A DNA stretch of 64,000 bases from a bacterium OL-1 (GTDB lineage Bacteria > Actinomycetota > Coriobacteriia > Coriobacteriales > Atopobiaceae), in the NCBI GenBank assembly GCA_000752675.2, contig LM994626.1:137004-201003 (forward strand). Direction: 5' to 3'. The position numbers and the translations under genes were made by a program. Positions 1 to 9,100 of this stretch are shown one piece after another. How positions within the stretch are numbered: position 1 is the stretch's first letter; the number at the start of each line of letters is the position of its first letter. The notes beneath the pieces were generated by a model. The model was not told the DNA's origin. It did no database searches and worked only from the letters and a program-made list of their open reading frames with translations.

Positions 1-315
1 CGGGTCGCCAGCATGTTTGGCCATCTCGGCGTCTGCCGCCGAAATCGCAAAGGGTGCACCCGTCGCCGAGACAAGCGCCGCCACGCCACCCACGTGGTCA
101 CCGTGGCCGTGGGTCGCCGCCACGCACACGACCTTCTCGCCGGCAAGCGCCGTTGCTATGCGCGCACCGACGGCTCCAGGGTCCACGACCAGTGCCTCGC
201 CGGCAGAGACGTAAGCGTAGCAGTTGGTCTGGATGGGCCCCACGACAAAGACGTGCACCACGTCGCCGCCGTCTGACGCCGCAAACGACCCCGCATCGCG
301 GAAGTAGTTCTTCAT
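1..315 (-). CDS. Metallo-beta-lactamase-fold hydrolase, 3' part missing
   Basis: The first 105 codons are present; the C-terminus lies beyond the window edge. The ATG at 315 lies 2 bp past the rel stop, so it is probably co-transcribed with rel. The translation shows the beta-lactamase-fold metal-binding signature HGHGDH followed by VGG, in a short GloB/YcbL-like context (early PIQTNCYAY segment, then VVDPG). This fits a glyoxalase-II-type zinc hydrolase. The substrate cannot be told from the fragment. In Coriobacteriia an MBL-fold gene next to rel is a plausible neighbour, but that is inference. Confidence 0.85.
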   Translation of the reverse strand, partial: MKNYFRDAGSFAASDGGDVVHVFVVGPIQTNCYAYVSAGEALVVDPGAVGARIATALAGEKVVCVAATHGHGDHVGGVAALVSATGAPFAISAADAEMAKHAGDP

Positions 316-317
316 GG

Positions 318-2759
318 CTACACCCGCTGCTTCATCTGGTTGGCGCCCTCGCCTGGCATGATGCGGCGCGCGTCGTAGACCGAAGGCACGCGGGATACGC
401 TGGCGAGAAGCGCGTCAAGCAGGCTCGCGTCCGAGATTGCCACAATAAAGCGCAGACGCGCGATGCCCTGCTTGCCCGTCTGCGTGGCCGCGGAGAGGAT
501 GTTGCCGCCCGCGTCGCCAATGGCGATGGTGATGTCCTTGAGAAGCCCCATCCGATCCGTAGCCTCGACCACAATCTCGACCCTGAACTCCGTGGCGCCG
601 GAGGTATCCCACTCCACGGAGATCATGCGCTCGGGGTGGTTCATGAGGTCGCGCACGTTGGGGCAGTTGGCGCGGTGCACAGATACGCCGCGCCCGCGCG
701 TCACAAAGCCCACGATGTCGTCGCCGGCAACGGGGTTGCAGCAGTGCGCAAGATGGACGAGAAGGTCAGCGTCGCCCTTCACGACCACGCCGCAGTTGCT
801 GCGACGCCTGGCGCCCTTTGCAGTCTGCGTAATGGCGTAGGACTGCATGAGGGGCTTGTTCTCCTTGATGGCCTCCTCGCGCTTGGCCTGGCGCTCAGCC
901 TCCTTGCGCGCGGCCTCGAGCTGCTCTGGCGAACCCTCCTCGAGGATCTCCTCGATGCGGTTGGCCACCTGCTTGGCCGAGACCTTGCCCGTGCCAATGC
1001 CGGCAAAGAGGTCGTCGGGCGTGCGGTAGTCGAACTGAGGGTACACGCGCTCGATGGCCTTGACGGTGCGCTGCGTAGAGATGCCGTAGCCGCGGCGCCG
1101 CAGCTCGTGGGCAAGCTCGCTTCTGCCCTGCTCGGCGTCGTCCGCGCGCGTCTCCACCGAGAAGTACTTGCGAATCTTGGCGCGCGCCGAGGGCGTGACC
1201 ACGATGTTCATCCAGTCGCGACTGGGCTTGGCATTCTTGTTGGTGAGGACCTCAACGCGGTCACCCATGTTGAGCTTGTAGGTGAGCGGCACAACCGACC
1301 CGTTGACCTTTGCTCCCACGCAGTGGTTGCCCACCTCGGTGTGGACGGCGTAGGCAAAGTCGAGCGGCGTCGAGTCGCGACGCAGGCTCATGACCTCACC
1401 CTTTGGCGTGAAGACAAAGATCTCGTGCTCAAAGAGATCTACTCGCAGGCTGTTCAGGAACTCGTGCGGGTCGTCGATGTCGTCCTCGACGGCCCAGTCG
1501 AGGCTCTTGCGGATCCAGTTGATGGTCGAGTCGATCGAGCGATCCTCGGCCGACATCTTGCCCTGGGAGTTGCCAGCCTTCTTGTAGAGCCAGTGGGCAG
1601 CGACGCCGTACTCGGAGGCCTCGTGCATCTCGACCGTGCGAATCTGGATCTCGATGGGCTTGCCGTCTGGGCCCACCACCGTGGTGTGGAGCGACTGGTA
1701 GAGGTTGGCCTTGGGCGTGGCGATGTAGTCCTTGAAGCGGCCGGGCATGGGGTGCCACAGCGTGTGGACGGCACCAAGCGCCGAATAGCAGTCCCCCACC
1801 GTCTGCGTGATGATGCGCAGGGCGATAAGGTCGTAGATGTCCGAGAAGTCCCGGCCCTTGCGGGTCATCTTCTGGTAGATGGACCAGAGGTGCTTGGGGC
1901 GGCCGGTAATCTGGTAGTTCTTGAGACCCACGCGCTTGAGCTCGTCGTCCAGGGTCTTGATGGCCGCCTCGGTGTCGTCCTCGCGCTGGGCGCGCGAGTC
2001 CTGCACCATGCGCGCCACGCGCTGGTACTCCTCGGGCTCAAGCCAGAAGAACGCAAGGTCCTCAAGCTCCCACTTGATGGACGAGATGCCCAGACGGTCG
2101 GCAAGAGGTGCGTAGACATCCATGGTCTCGCGCGCCTTGAAGAGGCGGCGGTCGGGCGGCAGCGCCGCCAGGGTGCGCATGTTGTGCAGGCGGTCCGCAA
2201 GCTTGATGATGACCACGCGGATGTCCTTGGACATGGCGAGGAACATCTTGCGCAGATTGAGGGCCTGCTTCTCGTCCATCGAGGTCACCTTGATGGACGT
2301 GAGCTTGGTGACGCCGTCCACCAGCTCGGCCACGGTCTCGCCAAAGAGGTCCGAGATCTGCGTGAGCGTTGCCGGGGTGTCCTCCACCGTGTCATGCAGG
2401 AGCGCGGCGCAGATGGTGTCCTCGTCCATGTGGAGGTCCTTGCAGAGGATGAGGGCCACCTCGACGGGGTGGTTGATATAGGGCTCGCCAGAGCGGCGGC
2501 GCTGGTCGCGGTGGTAGTCGGCCGCAAAGTGATAGGCGCGGTCAATCTTTGCCCACTCATCATCGTCGAGGTAGGCACGCGCGGCCTCCTCAAGCACGCG
2601 GAAGTTGGCAGCGTCGGGAACCGCGGACTTCTTTGCAGGCGCAGGCGCCGAAGCCGCGGGGGTCATGGCCGCGGGAACAGTGGGAGCCTTGGCTCCTTCC
2701 GCAGGCGTCGCAGCCAGTGCGTCCTGGGCCTTCTCGGCCATCATGCCGTCGTCGCCCAT
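318..2759 (-). CDS. relA: Bifunctional (p)ppGpp synthetase/hydrolase (Rel)
   Basis: An 813-residue long RelA/SpoT homologue that makes and degrades the alarmone (p)ppGpp in the stringent response. An Ala/Pro-rich N-terminal tail of about 50 residues precedes the HD hydrolase domain, whose intact LLHDTVEDT motif (H122-D123) indicates active hydrolase. The synthetase domain follows, with the segments RFKDYI and YQSLHT near residues 335-350. Then come TGS (VFTPKGEV, near residue 450), a helical/zinc-finger region with HCCNPV, and a C-terminal ACT domain. Both catalytic halves look intact, so this is a Rel-type enzyme rather than a synthetase-only RelA. It lies 12 bp from the upstream recJ stop and is probably in the same transcript. 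Confidence 0.96.
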   Translation of the reverse strand: MGDDGMMAEKAQDALAATPAEGAKAPTVPAAMTPAASAPAPAKKSAVPDAANFRVLEEAARAYLDDDEWAKIDRAYHFAADYHRDQRRRSGEPYINHPVEVALILCKDLHMDEDTICAALLHDTVEDTPATLTQISDLFGETVAELVDGVTKLTSIKVTSMDEKQALNLRKMFLAMSKDIRVVIIKLADRLHNMRTLAALPPDRRLFKARETMDVYAPLADRLGISSIKWELEDLAFFWLEPEEYQRVARMVQDSRAQREDDTEAAIKTLDDELKRVGLKNYQITGRPKHLWSIYQKMTRKGRDFSDIYDLIALRIITQTVGDCYSALGAVHTLWHPMPGRFKDYIATPKANLYQSLHTTVVGPDGKPIEIQIRTVEMHEASEYGVAAHWLYKKAGNSQGKMSAEDRSIDSTINWIRKSLDWAVEDDIDDPHEFLNSLRVDLFEHEIFVFTPKGEVMSLRRDSTPLDFAYAVHTEVGNHCVGAKVNGSVVPLTYKLNMGDRVEVLTNKNAKPSRDWMNIVVTPSARAKIRKYFSVETRADDAEQGRSELAHELRRRGYGISTQRTVKAIERVYPQFDYRTPDDLFAGIGTGKVSAKQVANRIEEILEEGSPEQLEAARKEAERQAKREEAIKENKPLMQSYAITQTAKGARRRSNCGVVVKGDADLLVHLAHCCNPVAGDDIVGFVTRGRGVSVHRANCPNVRDLMNHPERMISVEWDTSGATEFRVEIVVEATDRMGLLKDITIAIGDAGGNILSAATQTGKQGIARLRFIVAISDASLLDALLASVSRVPSVYDARRIMPGEGANQMKQRV

Positions 2760-2771
2760 GGTTCCCTCCTC

Positions 2772-5700
2772 CTATTCACCCACGCGCACGCCAAAGTCGG
2801 GCGCGATGGGCCTGTTTATCGCAGAGAGCAATTCTTCCTCAGTACATGAGAGTACCCATTCACCAAACTCGCCGCACGCCTCGCGCTCGCGAATACCCTC
2901 GAGATAGCGGGCAGAACCCTCAAGGTCCACATGACCTGGGTTTGTCGCCATGGTAATAAGCCGCGCGTCGCCAAAGCCCGCAAGCGAGAGCAGACCCAGC
3001 TCCGAGAAGACCTGGATGCCGCAGGAGACAGCGCCCTCGGTGAGCGGACGGCCCTTCACCGTTGCCATGGTCGCAAGCTGGGAGTCGTGTACCGAGAAGG
3101 ACGTCTGCCCCACGCTTGCGGCACCCTTTGAGATGCCGCGCAGCGCCCGGTAGAGCGCGACGAGCTCGTCTCGCGTGGGCGCCACCTGGTCGAGGATGCG
3201 CTGCGAAGAGACAAGGTCGCGCTGGCCAAAGAGCAGGTGCACGCAGGCGCTATTCCCGTCTCGACCGGCACGCCCGCTCATCTGGTTGAACTCAACGCGC
3301 CCCAGCGGCATGTCGTAGAGCACCACGTTGCGCACGTTGGGGATGTTCACGCCCTCGCCAAAGGCGCTGGTCGAGACGATGCAGGAGAGCTCGCCCGTGC
3401 GGAAGGCGCGCTCGACGCGGGTACGGTCCGCGCGCGGAAGGCCGGCGTTGTAGAAGGCGACCTTAGGGGCAAGCTCCGGTACCTGATGGCGCAGCAGCCT
3501 GGCCAGCGTCACCGAGCGCGCGCGAGAGTTGACGTAGGCGATGCACTTCTCGCCCTGGGCCACAATCGAGACGAGCGCCGCGTCGCGGTCACGCAACCCG
3601 CGGCAGTCATCCAGGCGGAGGTTGTCTCGCACGGAGAGGTCCACGATTACGTCCTGGGTGTCAATGCCGCAGAGGTCGCAGACGTCGTGGGCGACCTCTG
3701 GCGAGGCCGTGGCCGTGACGGCGAGGACGGTAGGCTCGCCCAGCACTGCACGAACGCGGGGCAGGTCGCGATAGGCGTCGCGCGACCCCGAGCCGGCTGG
3801 AGAGCTGTGGTGCGCCTCGTCCACCACAAGGAAGCCCACGCGCCCGGAGCGTGCGAAGTCGTCCACGTGGATGGCAAGATACTCGGGCGTGGTGAGGACA
3901 ATGTCCGCCTGACCGGATGCAAGGGCTTCGTAGACGCGGGCACGCTCGTTTTCGGGTGTCTCGCCCGTGAGAACCGCCACGCCCACGCCAAGGGGCGCAA
4001 GCTCGTCGGCGAGGTGGTGCGCCTGATCTGCCACAAGCGCGCGCAGCGGGTACACAAAAACGCTGGCACGGTGCCGTGCGAGTGCCGTGCGCGCTGCGTG
4101 GACATGGAAGACGAGCGACTTTCCGCGCCCTGTGGCCATCACGCAGAGGGCGGAGCGGCCGACCTCAAGGCGTGAGAGGGCCTCCCGCTGCGCGGGAAGG
4201 AGCGGGTTCTCGCCGATGAGGGCGTGCACCAGGCTCGCCGTGAGGGGCTCGTAGCTTTGGGGCAAGGCAGCGGGCGCGGACGCCGTATGCCCTTCGGAAG
4301 CGCATGCCGCCGCGGAGCAGGCGGCAGCGGCCCCGCCCTCAGCGCCCTCCTCACGTGCAAAGAGCTCGTCCACAAAGCTGGGACCAGAGGGCTTCTCGTC
4401 TCCACCGTCGCGGTAAAGGATGTCCTTGACCATGAGCTTGGGCTTTGTGCGTCCCTGCCAGGTCTCATCGACGGCCTCGAAGACAAGATCAACCACGCTG
4501 TCCGTGGCGCAGGCGCGCGGGCAGTCTGGCACGCGGAACATGATGGCGGGGACGCAAGAGACGCCATCCGTGGCAAGGAAGCGCAGGTGGGCGCCGTCGG
4601 CCCCAACGCGCGAGCGGTTCTTCATGGTGACGCCGCGCACGGCGAAGAGTGGCTTCTTGTTCCCCTGGCCAAAGGGCTGCAGCGCCTCGAGCGAGGCAAT
4701 CGAGGAGACCGTGAGCTCGGAGAGGCGCACGACCGCCGTGACCTCCCCGCGCGACTCGAACTCCTCGGCAGGCAAGGCGTCGAGCACGGACTCCAGACGA
4801 TCGCGGAATTCGTCGAGCCGCGACGCTTCGCAGGTCACGCCCACGGCACCGGCGTGGCCGCCAAAGCGCACGAGCAGGTCAGAGCACTGCTCGACGGCAC
4901 GGAACAGGTCAACCGAGCCAACGGAGCGGCCGGACCCGCGCGCGATGCCGTCCTGGATGGTGAAGAGGATCGTGGGCACGTGGTAACGATTCACGATGCG
5001 GCTTGCCACGATGCCTTTGACGCCCTCGTGCCAGCCCTCGCCGCCAACGACAATGACGCGGCCACCGTGCCAGGTGGCGGCAACCTTCGCGAGCGCCTCC
5101 TCGGTGAGGGCAGACTCTATCTCGCGTCGCTGGCGGTTGATGTCCTCAAGCTGTCCAGCTAGAACCGGCGCCTGGGCGGGATCGCTCGTCATGAGCAGGT
5201 CGATGGCCACGTCGGTGGTACCCATACGACCTGCCGCGTTGAGGCGCGGGATAATCGAGAAGGGCAGCGAGTCCGCCGTGACCTCGGAGATGTCTTGGCC
5301 AGCGCAGGCAGCAAGTGCCACCAGGCCGGGACGCGAGGTCCTTCTCAGCCGCTCGATGCCATCGGCCACCAGGGCGCGGTTCTCGGGCGAAAGCTGCATC
5401 ATGTCCGAGAGGGTGCCTAGGGCAGCGACGTCGGTGTAGGAGCGCCAGATGTCCGGGTTGCCCAGGCGCTTCCCCAGCGCAGCCAAGAGCTTGAGCGCCA
5501 CGCCCGCACCCGCAAGGTCGCGAGAGGGACCATCTGCCGCAAGTTTGGGGTCCGTCACGGGAACCCCCTGGGGAACGAGATCCGCGGGCTCATGGTGGTC
5601 GGTCACAACCACGTCGATGCCCCGCTCGCGGAGCCAGTCAACCTCGTGCTCGGCGGCGATGCCGTTGTCGACGGTCACAATGAGATCGGGCTTGCCATCT

Positions 5701-6113
5701 TCCAGCACGCGGTCAAGTGCGGCCTTAGTGAGGCCGTAGCCCTCGCCAAAGCGGTGCGGAATGTAGGCACGTGCGCGCCCGCCCAGCTCGCGCAAGCCCA
5801 GCGCGAGAATGCAAGTGGAGCTCATGCCATCAACGTCAAAGTCACCAAAGACGGCGATGTCCTCCCCCGCCCTCACAGCGCGCTCGACGCGGTCTACCGC
5901 CTCGGCCATGCCGGGAATGACTAGAGGGTCTGCCCAGTCGCGCTCGAGCGAGGGGGTGAGGAACGCGCGGGCATCCTCGACGCTGGTGAAGCCACGGGCA
6001 ACAAGGACCCGCGCCACCAGCGGCGGCACGTCCAGGGCACGAGCAAGGGACGCCTCGGCGCGCGAATCCGCGTCGAGGACGTCCCAACGTCGACTGTCAA
6101 GCAGGCCGGGCAC
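2772..6113 (-). CDS. recJ: RecJ single-strand exonuclease fused to a RecQ-like/DEAD-box helicase
   Basis: 1113 residues from a GTG at 6113, one base beyond the secF stop; the open frame continues upstream inside secF, but that part is a shadow. Residues 1-570 are RecJ: the DHH-family motifs DFDVDG (91-96), TVDNG, TDHHEP (171-176) and the DHHA1 segment FGGHAGAVG (418-426) are all present. After an Ala-rich linker (590-620) comes a superfamily-2 helicase: Walker A ATGRGKS (660-666), DEAH (765-768) and motif VI SGRAGRDG (946-953). Stand-alone RecJ is usually 550-750 residues. The fusion suggests unwinding coupled to 5'-3' ssDNA degradation in recombination and repair, which is an inference from RecQ-RecJ cooperation elsewhere. 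Confidence 0.93.
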   Translation of the reverse strand: MPGLLDSRRWDVLDADSRAEASLARALDVPPLVARVLVARGFTSVEDARAFLTPSLERDWADPLVIPGMAEAVDRVERAVRAGEDIAVFGDFDVDGMSSTCILALGLRELGGRARAYIPHRFGEGYGLTKAALDRVLEDGKPDLIVTVDNGIAAEHEVDWLRERGIDVVVTDHHEPADLVPQGVPVTDPKLAADGPSRDLAGAGVALKLLAALGKRLGNPDIWRSYTDVAALGTLSDMMQLSPENRALVADGIERLRRTSRPGLVALAACAGQDISEVTADSLPFSIIPRLNAAGRMGTTDVAIDLLMTSDPAQAPVLAGQLEDINRQRREIESALTEEALAKVAATWHGGRVIVVGGEGWHEGVKGIVASRIVNRYHVPTILFTIQDGIARGSGRSVGSVDLFRAVEQCSDLLVRFGGHAGAVGVTCEASRLDEFRDRLESVLDALPAEEFESRGEVTAVVRLSELTVSSIASLEALQPFGQGNKKPLFAVRGVTMKNRSRVGADGAHLRFLATDGVSCVPAIMFRVPDCPRACATDSVVDLVFEAVDETWQGRTKPKLMVKDILYRDGGDEKPSGPSFVDELFAREEGAEGGAAAACSAAACASEGHTASAPAALPQSYEPLTASLVHALIGENPLLPAQREALSRLEVGRSALCVMATGRGKSLVFHVHAARTALARHRASVFVYPLRALVADQAHHLADELAPLGVGVAVLTGETPENERARVYEALASGQADIVLTTPEYLAIHVDDFARSGRVGFLVVDEAHHSSPAGSGSRDAYRDLPRVRAVLGEPTVLAVTATASPEVAHDVCDLCGIDTQDVIVDLSVRDNLRLDDCRGLRDRDAALVSIVAQGEKCIAYVNSRARSVTLARLLRHQVPELAPKVAFYNAGLPRADRTRVERAFRTGELSCIVSTSAFGEGVNIPNVRNVVLYDMPLGRVEFNQMSGRAGRDGNSACVHLLFGQRDLVSSQRILDQVAPTRDELVALYRALRGISKGAASVGQTSFSVHDSQLATMATVKGRPLTEGAVSCGIQVFSELGLLSLAGFGDARLITMATNPGHVDLEGSARYLEGIREREACGEFGEWVLSCTEEELLSAINRPIAPDFGVRVGE

Positions 6114-6114
6114 G

Positions 6115-7107
6115 CTAGCCTTCCTTGGGCTCGTTTTTCTCGGCGCCGGCAGCGGGGGCTGCCACAGCCTTGGCGGCACTGCCGTACTTTGCCTCGAGCT
6201 TAGCCCACTTGGGCTCGCGCGTCTTCCAGATGGCCAGAAGCGGGGACGCCACGGCGAAGCTAGAGTAGGTACCCAGAATCTCGCCGACCAGGATGGCGAA
6301 GGCGAAGTCCTTGAGCGTGGCACCGCCAATGGCCAGCATGCAGATGACCGGCACGAGCGTCACGATCGTGGTGTTGATGGTACGGACGATGACCTCGTTG
6401 ATCGAGAAGTTGCAGATCTCGAAGTACGTGTGGTGCACACCGTCGCGAAGCTGCTTGGCGTTCTCGTTCATGCGGTTGAACTCGACCACGGTGTCGTAAA
6501 GCGAGTAGCCCATGATGGTGAGTAGTGCGGCAATGACATTGGGCGAGATGTCAATCTGGAACCAGGCGTAGACGCCCAGCGTAATCACGAGGTCGTGGAT
6601 GAGCGCGACCACGGCCGTGATGGACATCTTGAACTCGTAGCGGAACGAGACGTAGGCAATGATGAGGAGAATAGCCACGCCAAACGCCATGAGCGAGGAG
6701 CGCGTGGTGTCGGCGCCCCAGTCGGGACCGATGGTCGTGACAGTGTAGTTGTCACTCGTGAGGTCAAGGGATTCGGCGGCAGCCTGAGCGTGGGCGTTGG
6801 CGGTGGTGGGGTCGGTGGTGTCAGAGCGAACGAGGAAGCCCGCCTCGCCCTGCGTGGTGGTGGTCTGGACGGTGGCCGTGCCCTCATCCGTTGCCGCAAG
6901 GGCGTCGCGCATCTGCTCGATGGTGATGTCGCCCGTCTGGTAGAAGTCTATCTCGGTGCCGCCCGTGAACTCGATGCCAAAGACCAGGCCGCGCACGGCG
7001 AGGCCCACGATGGAGAGAATCACGAGGATGCACGAGAGCGTGAGGAACTGCTTGCGGTGGCCGATGAACGAGATCTCGTGGGAGAAGTGGCTACGCACGA
7101 GCCTCAC
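6115..7107 (-). CDS. secF: Protein translocase subunit SecF
   Basis: A 330-residue inner-membrane subunit of the SecDF complex, which uses proton motive force to help complete protein export. One N-terminal membrane helix (ILVILSIVGLAV) leads into the GTE(I)DF-type periplasmic entry. The conserved RND-type helices follow, including ILLIIAYVSFRYEF, the GYSLYDTVVEFNRM signature and a final pair of helices. The C-terminus is Ala/Glu/Lys-rich. The GTG start at 7107 overlaps the end of secD by 17 nt; a second GTG nine bases later is an alternative. secD-secF overlap implies translational coupling. Confidence 0.95.
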   Translation of the reverse strand: MRLVRSHFSHEISFIGHRKQFLTLSCILVILSIVGLAVRGLVFGIEFTGGTEIDFYQTGDITIEQMRDALAATDEGTATVQTTTTQGEAGFLVRSDTTDPTTANAHAQAAAESLDLTSDNYTVTTIGPDWGADTTRSSLMAFGVAILLIIAYVSFRYEFKMSITAVVALIHDLVITLGVYAWFQIDISPNVIAALLTIMGYSLYDTVVEFNRMNENAKQLRDGVHHTYFEICNFSINEVIVRTINTTIVTLVPVICMLAIGGATLKDFAFAILVGEILGTYSSFAVASPLLAIWKTREPKWAKLEAKYGSAAKAVAAPAAGAEKNEPKEG

Positions 7108-8626
7108 CCCCCTTCGCGGACGAGGCGGGCGTCTTGGCGCCCCTCGCCTTCTGAACCTCCTGGGACCTGCGCTCTGCCTCGGCTATGTCCTGGTCAACGC
7201 CCCAGAAGCCAGGGTGCGACGGAATGACGTGGGCAGCGAGGAGCCTGAGCGCGGGTGCCTTGAAGCCGAACATGGTCACGATGTCGCAGGCAACGCCGAG
7301 CGCCAGGGTGAGGCCAAAGCCCTTCACGGTGCCCGTGCCCACGAAGAAGAGCGCAAGCGCGGTGACGAGAGTCACGATGTCGGCGTCAAGCGAGGTCATG
7401 ATGCCGTGGCGCGCGCCCGAGACGGAGGCGTTCTTGACGGTACGGCCCATGCGGATCTCCTCGCGGAAGCGCTCGAGCACCAGGATCGAGGAGTCAGCCG
7501 CGGAGCCCGTGGTGAGGACCATGCCTGCGAGTCCCGGCAACGACAGCGAGAACATTCCGTAGTGCGAGAGGATGGCAAGAAGTCCCAGGTAGAGGATAGC
7601 GAAGACCACAAGCGAGCCAAGCGTGAGGAGTCCTAGGCCGCGGTAGAAGAAGAACAGGTAGACGATCACGATTGCCACGCCAATGACAAGGGCGAGGATG
7701 CCCTGGTTGAGCGAGTCCTGGCCGAGCGTGGGGCCAACCACGCGGCTCTCGGAATAGTTGAGGCTAACTGGCAGCGAACCGGAGTCGAGCACGGTCTTGA
7801 GCTCCTGGGCCTGCGCGCTCGTGAAGTTGCCGGTGATGGAGACCTTGCCGCCAGAAATCTCTTCCTGCACGGCAGGCGCGGACTGCACCACGCCGTCAAG
7901 CACGATGCAAATCTGGCCGTTGGTGGGAGCAAGCTCCTTGGTCACCTGGTCAAAGATGTCCGCGCCATCGGAGTTGAAGGTGATGTTCACCGCATAGGTG
8001 CCCACCGAGGTCGAGGACTGGGCGACTGAGGTCGACTCGATGTAGGACCCGTCAAGGAAGGCGGTGTAAGTGCCCTGCTCAAGCGTCACGTTGGAGGCAC
8101 CGGCCTCGATCTTTGCAAGGGCATCCGCGTCACCGATGTCGTCAAGACGAACAAACTCGAGGTGGCCGGTCTGACCGATGGTCTGGACTGCGGCGTCTGC
8201 ATCCGTGGCACCAGGAATCTGAACCAGGATCGAGTTGGTGCCCTGAATCTGCACAGTGGCCTCGGAGGCACCCAGCGTGTTGACGCGCTTCTCGACGATG
8301 GTCTTGGCGGTGTTCATCTCGTCTGCGGAGGGCGCAGAGCCATCCTGCTTGGAGGCGGTAAGGATCACCGAGACGCCGCCCTGGATATCAAGGCCGGTGG
8401 TGATGCGCTCGCCAAGTGGCGTGAAGCAGAACGCGCACGCCACGCAGAGAATAGCCGTCACCACGATCGTGGAGACATAGCGACGCACGGTTGGGTTCAT
8501 GCGGCGGCGCTTGGAGCGGCCGGGGCGAGCGGAGCGCCCGCCCTTCGAGCTACGCGATTTCGACTCGGTAGCGTTCCACCGGTCGAGGCCCGTCTTGGGG
8601 GCCTCGCGGTCTTGCTTGTGGGCCAT
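7091..8626 (-). CDS. secD: Protein translocase subunit SecD
   Basis: 511 residues from the ATG at 8626, chosen over an upstream TTG (8650) because GGAAGG lies 7 bases ahead of it. After a basic, Arg-rich N-terminus comes one membrane helix, then the periplasmic P1 region with GLDIQGGVSV. The RND-type helical bundle follows, with the family motif LPGLAGMVLTTGSAADSSIL and nearby conserved Glu/Arg residues. The partner secF overlaps the 3' end. In many bacteria yajC lies between tgt and secD; here that slot (8627-9100) has no recognisable yajC. Confidence 0.95.
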   Translation of the reverse strand: MAHKQDREAPKTGLDRWNATESKSRSSKGGRSARPGRSKRRRMNPTVRRYVSTIVVTAILCVACAFCFTPLGERITTGLDIQGGVSVILTASKQDGSAPSADEMNTAKTIVEKRVNTLGASEATVQIQGTNSILVQIPGATDADAAVQTIGQTGHLEFVRLDDIGDADALAKIEAGASNVTLEQGTYTAFLDGSYIESTSVAQSSTSVGTYAVNITFNSDGADIFDQVTKELAPTNGQICIVLDGVVQSAPAVQEEISGGKVSITGNFTSAQAQELKTVLDSGSLPVSLNYSESRVVGPTLGQDSLNQGILALVIGVAIVIVYLFFFYRGLGLLTLGSLVVFAILYLGLLAILSHYGMFSLSLPGLAGMVLTTGSAADSSILVLERFREEIRMGRTVKNASVSGARHGIMTSLDADIVTLVTALALFFVGTGTVKGFGLTLALGVACDIVTMFGFKAPALRLLAAHVIPSHPGFWGVDQDIAEAERRSQEVQKARGAKTPASSAKGGEARA

Positions 8627-8768
8627 GTGCAAACCTTCCGTTTTTGGCAAACATGCCGACCGAGCGTTAGAGACGCACGGCTCCGGTTTTTTCCGAAGCC
8701 ATTATAGGGTTTGCTCCGCAACGTCGCTGAGTGGGCCTTTGTCCCGCACCCTGCGCGCCCGCCCGTTG

Positions 8769-8835
8769 TTACCGGCCCGTCTTGGCACCAAATCATTTCC
8801 GCAGGTAAGGATTGACGGAAGCCACGGACCGGTAA
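8769..8835. repeat. 67-nt hairpin element, copy 1
   Basis: The 5' arm TTACCGGCCCGT (8769-8780) pairs with the 3' arm ACGGACCGGTAA (8824-8835) through TTACCGG/CCGGTAA plus CCGT/ACGG, enclosing about 43 nt. A second copy starts 93 nt further on. Both lie upstream of secD on the minus strand. Confidence 0.6.
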
Positions 8836-8861
8836 TACCGCGCGCTTCGCTGTCGCCGCTG

Positions 8862-8929
8862 TTACCGGCCCGTTGGGAGGTCGCCGCTGCTACCTGGGAG
8901 AATGCTCGGGGATCACGACGGCTCGGTAA
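8862..8929. repeat. 68-nt hairpin element, copy 2
   Basis: The same 5' arm TTACCGGCCCGT (8862-8873) is followed by the 3' arm ACGGCTCGGTAA (8918-8929), pairing as TTACCG/CGGTAA plus CCGT/ACGG with a 2-nt internal mismatch. The interior differs from copy 1 while the arms are kept, which suggests a conserved structure rather than a plain duplication. Confidence 0.6.
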
Positions 8930-9100
8930 TAAGGCCCGATTGCCCGGAATCGACATGCAGCACTCCCTCCTCGAACCCGCCGCCCTACGGGAGCGGGTGC
9001 GTTGCGGAGTCGCGACAGAATTTAGCTGCGCTTCTGCGCGAGCTTGGGGGCAATGTTCTCAATATCCGCTAAAGAACGAAATTGGCGTGGAGCAAGGAGG

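Larger units (their letters stand above)
8627..9100. other. 474-bp intergenic region between tgt and secD
   Basis: No gene was recognised. An 84-codon minus frame at 8702-8956 has a repetitive, family-less translation and is not called. The stretch must contain the end of tgt transcription and the start of the secDF transcript. Its visible content is the pair of related hairpins at 8769-8835 and 8862-8929. Confidence 0.6.

Noticed and set aside
54-2849. 931-codon plus-strand open frame opposite rel
   Set aside because: Antisense shadow in high-GC DNA; rel on the minus strand has complete family motifs.
8824-8845. T-box-like GGTAATACCGCG sequence
   Set aside because: Only a loose match; no specifier stem or antiterminator and the downstream gene is secD.
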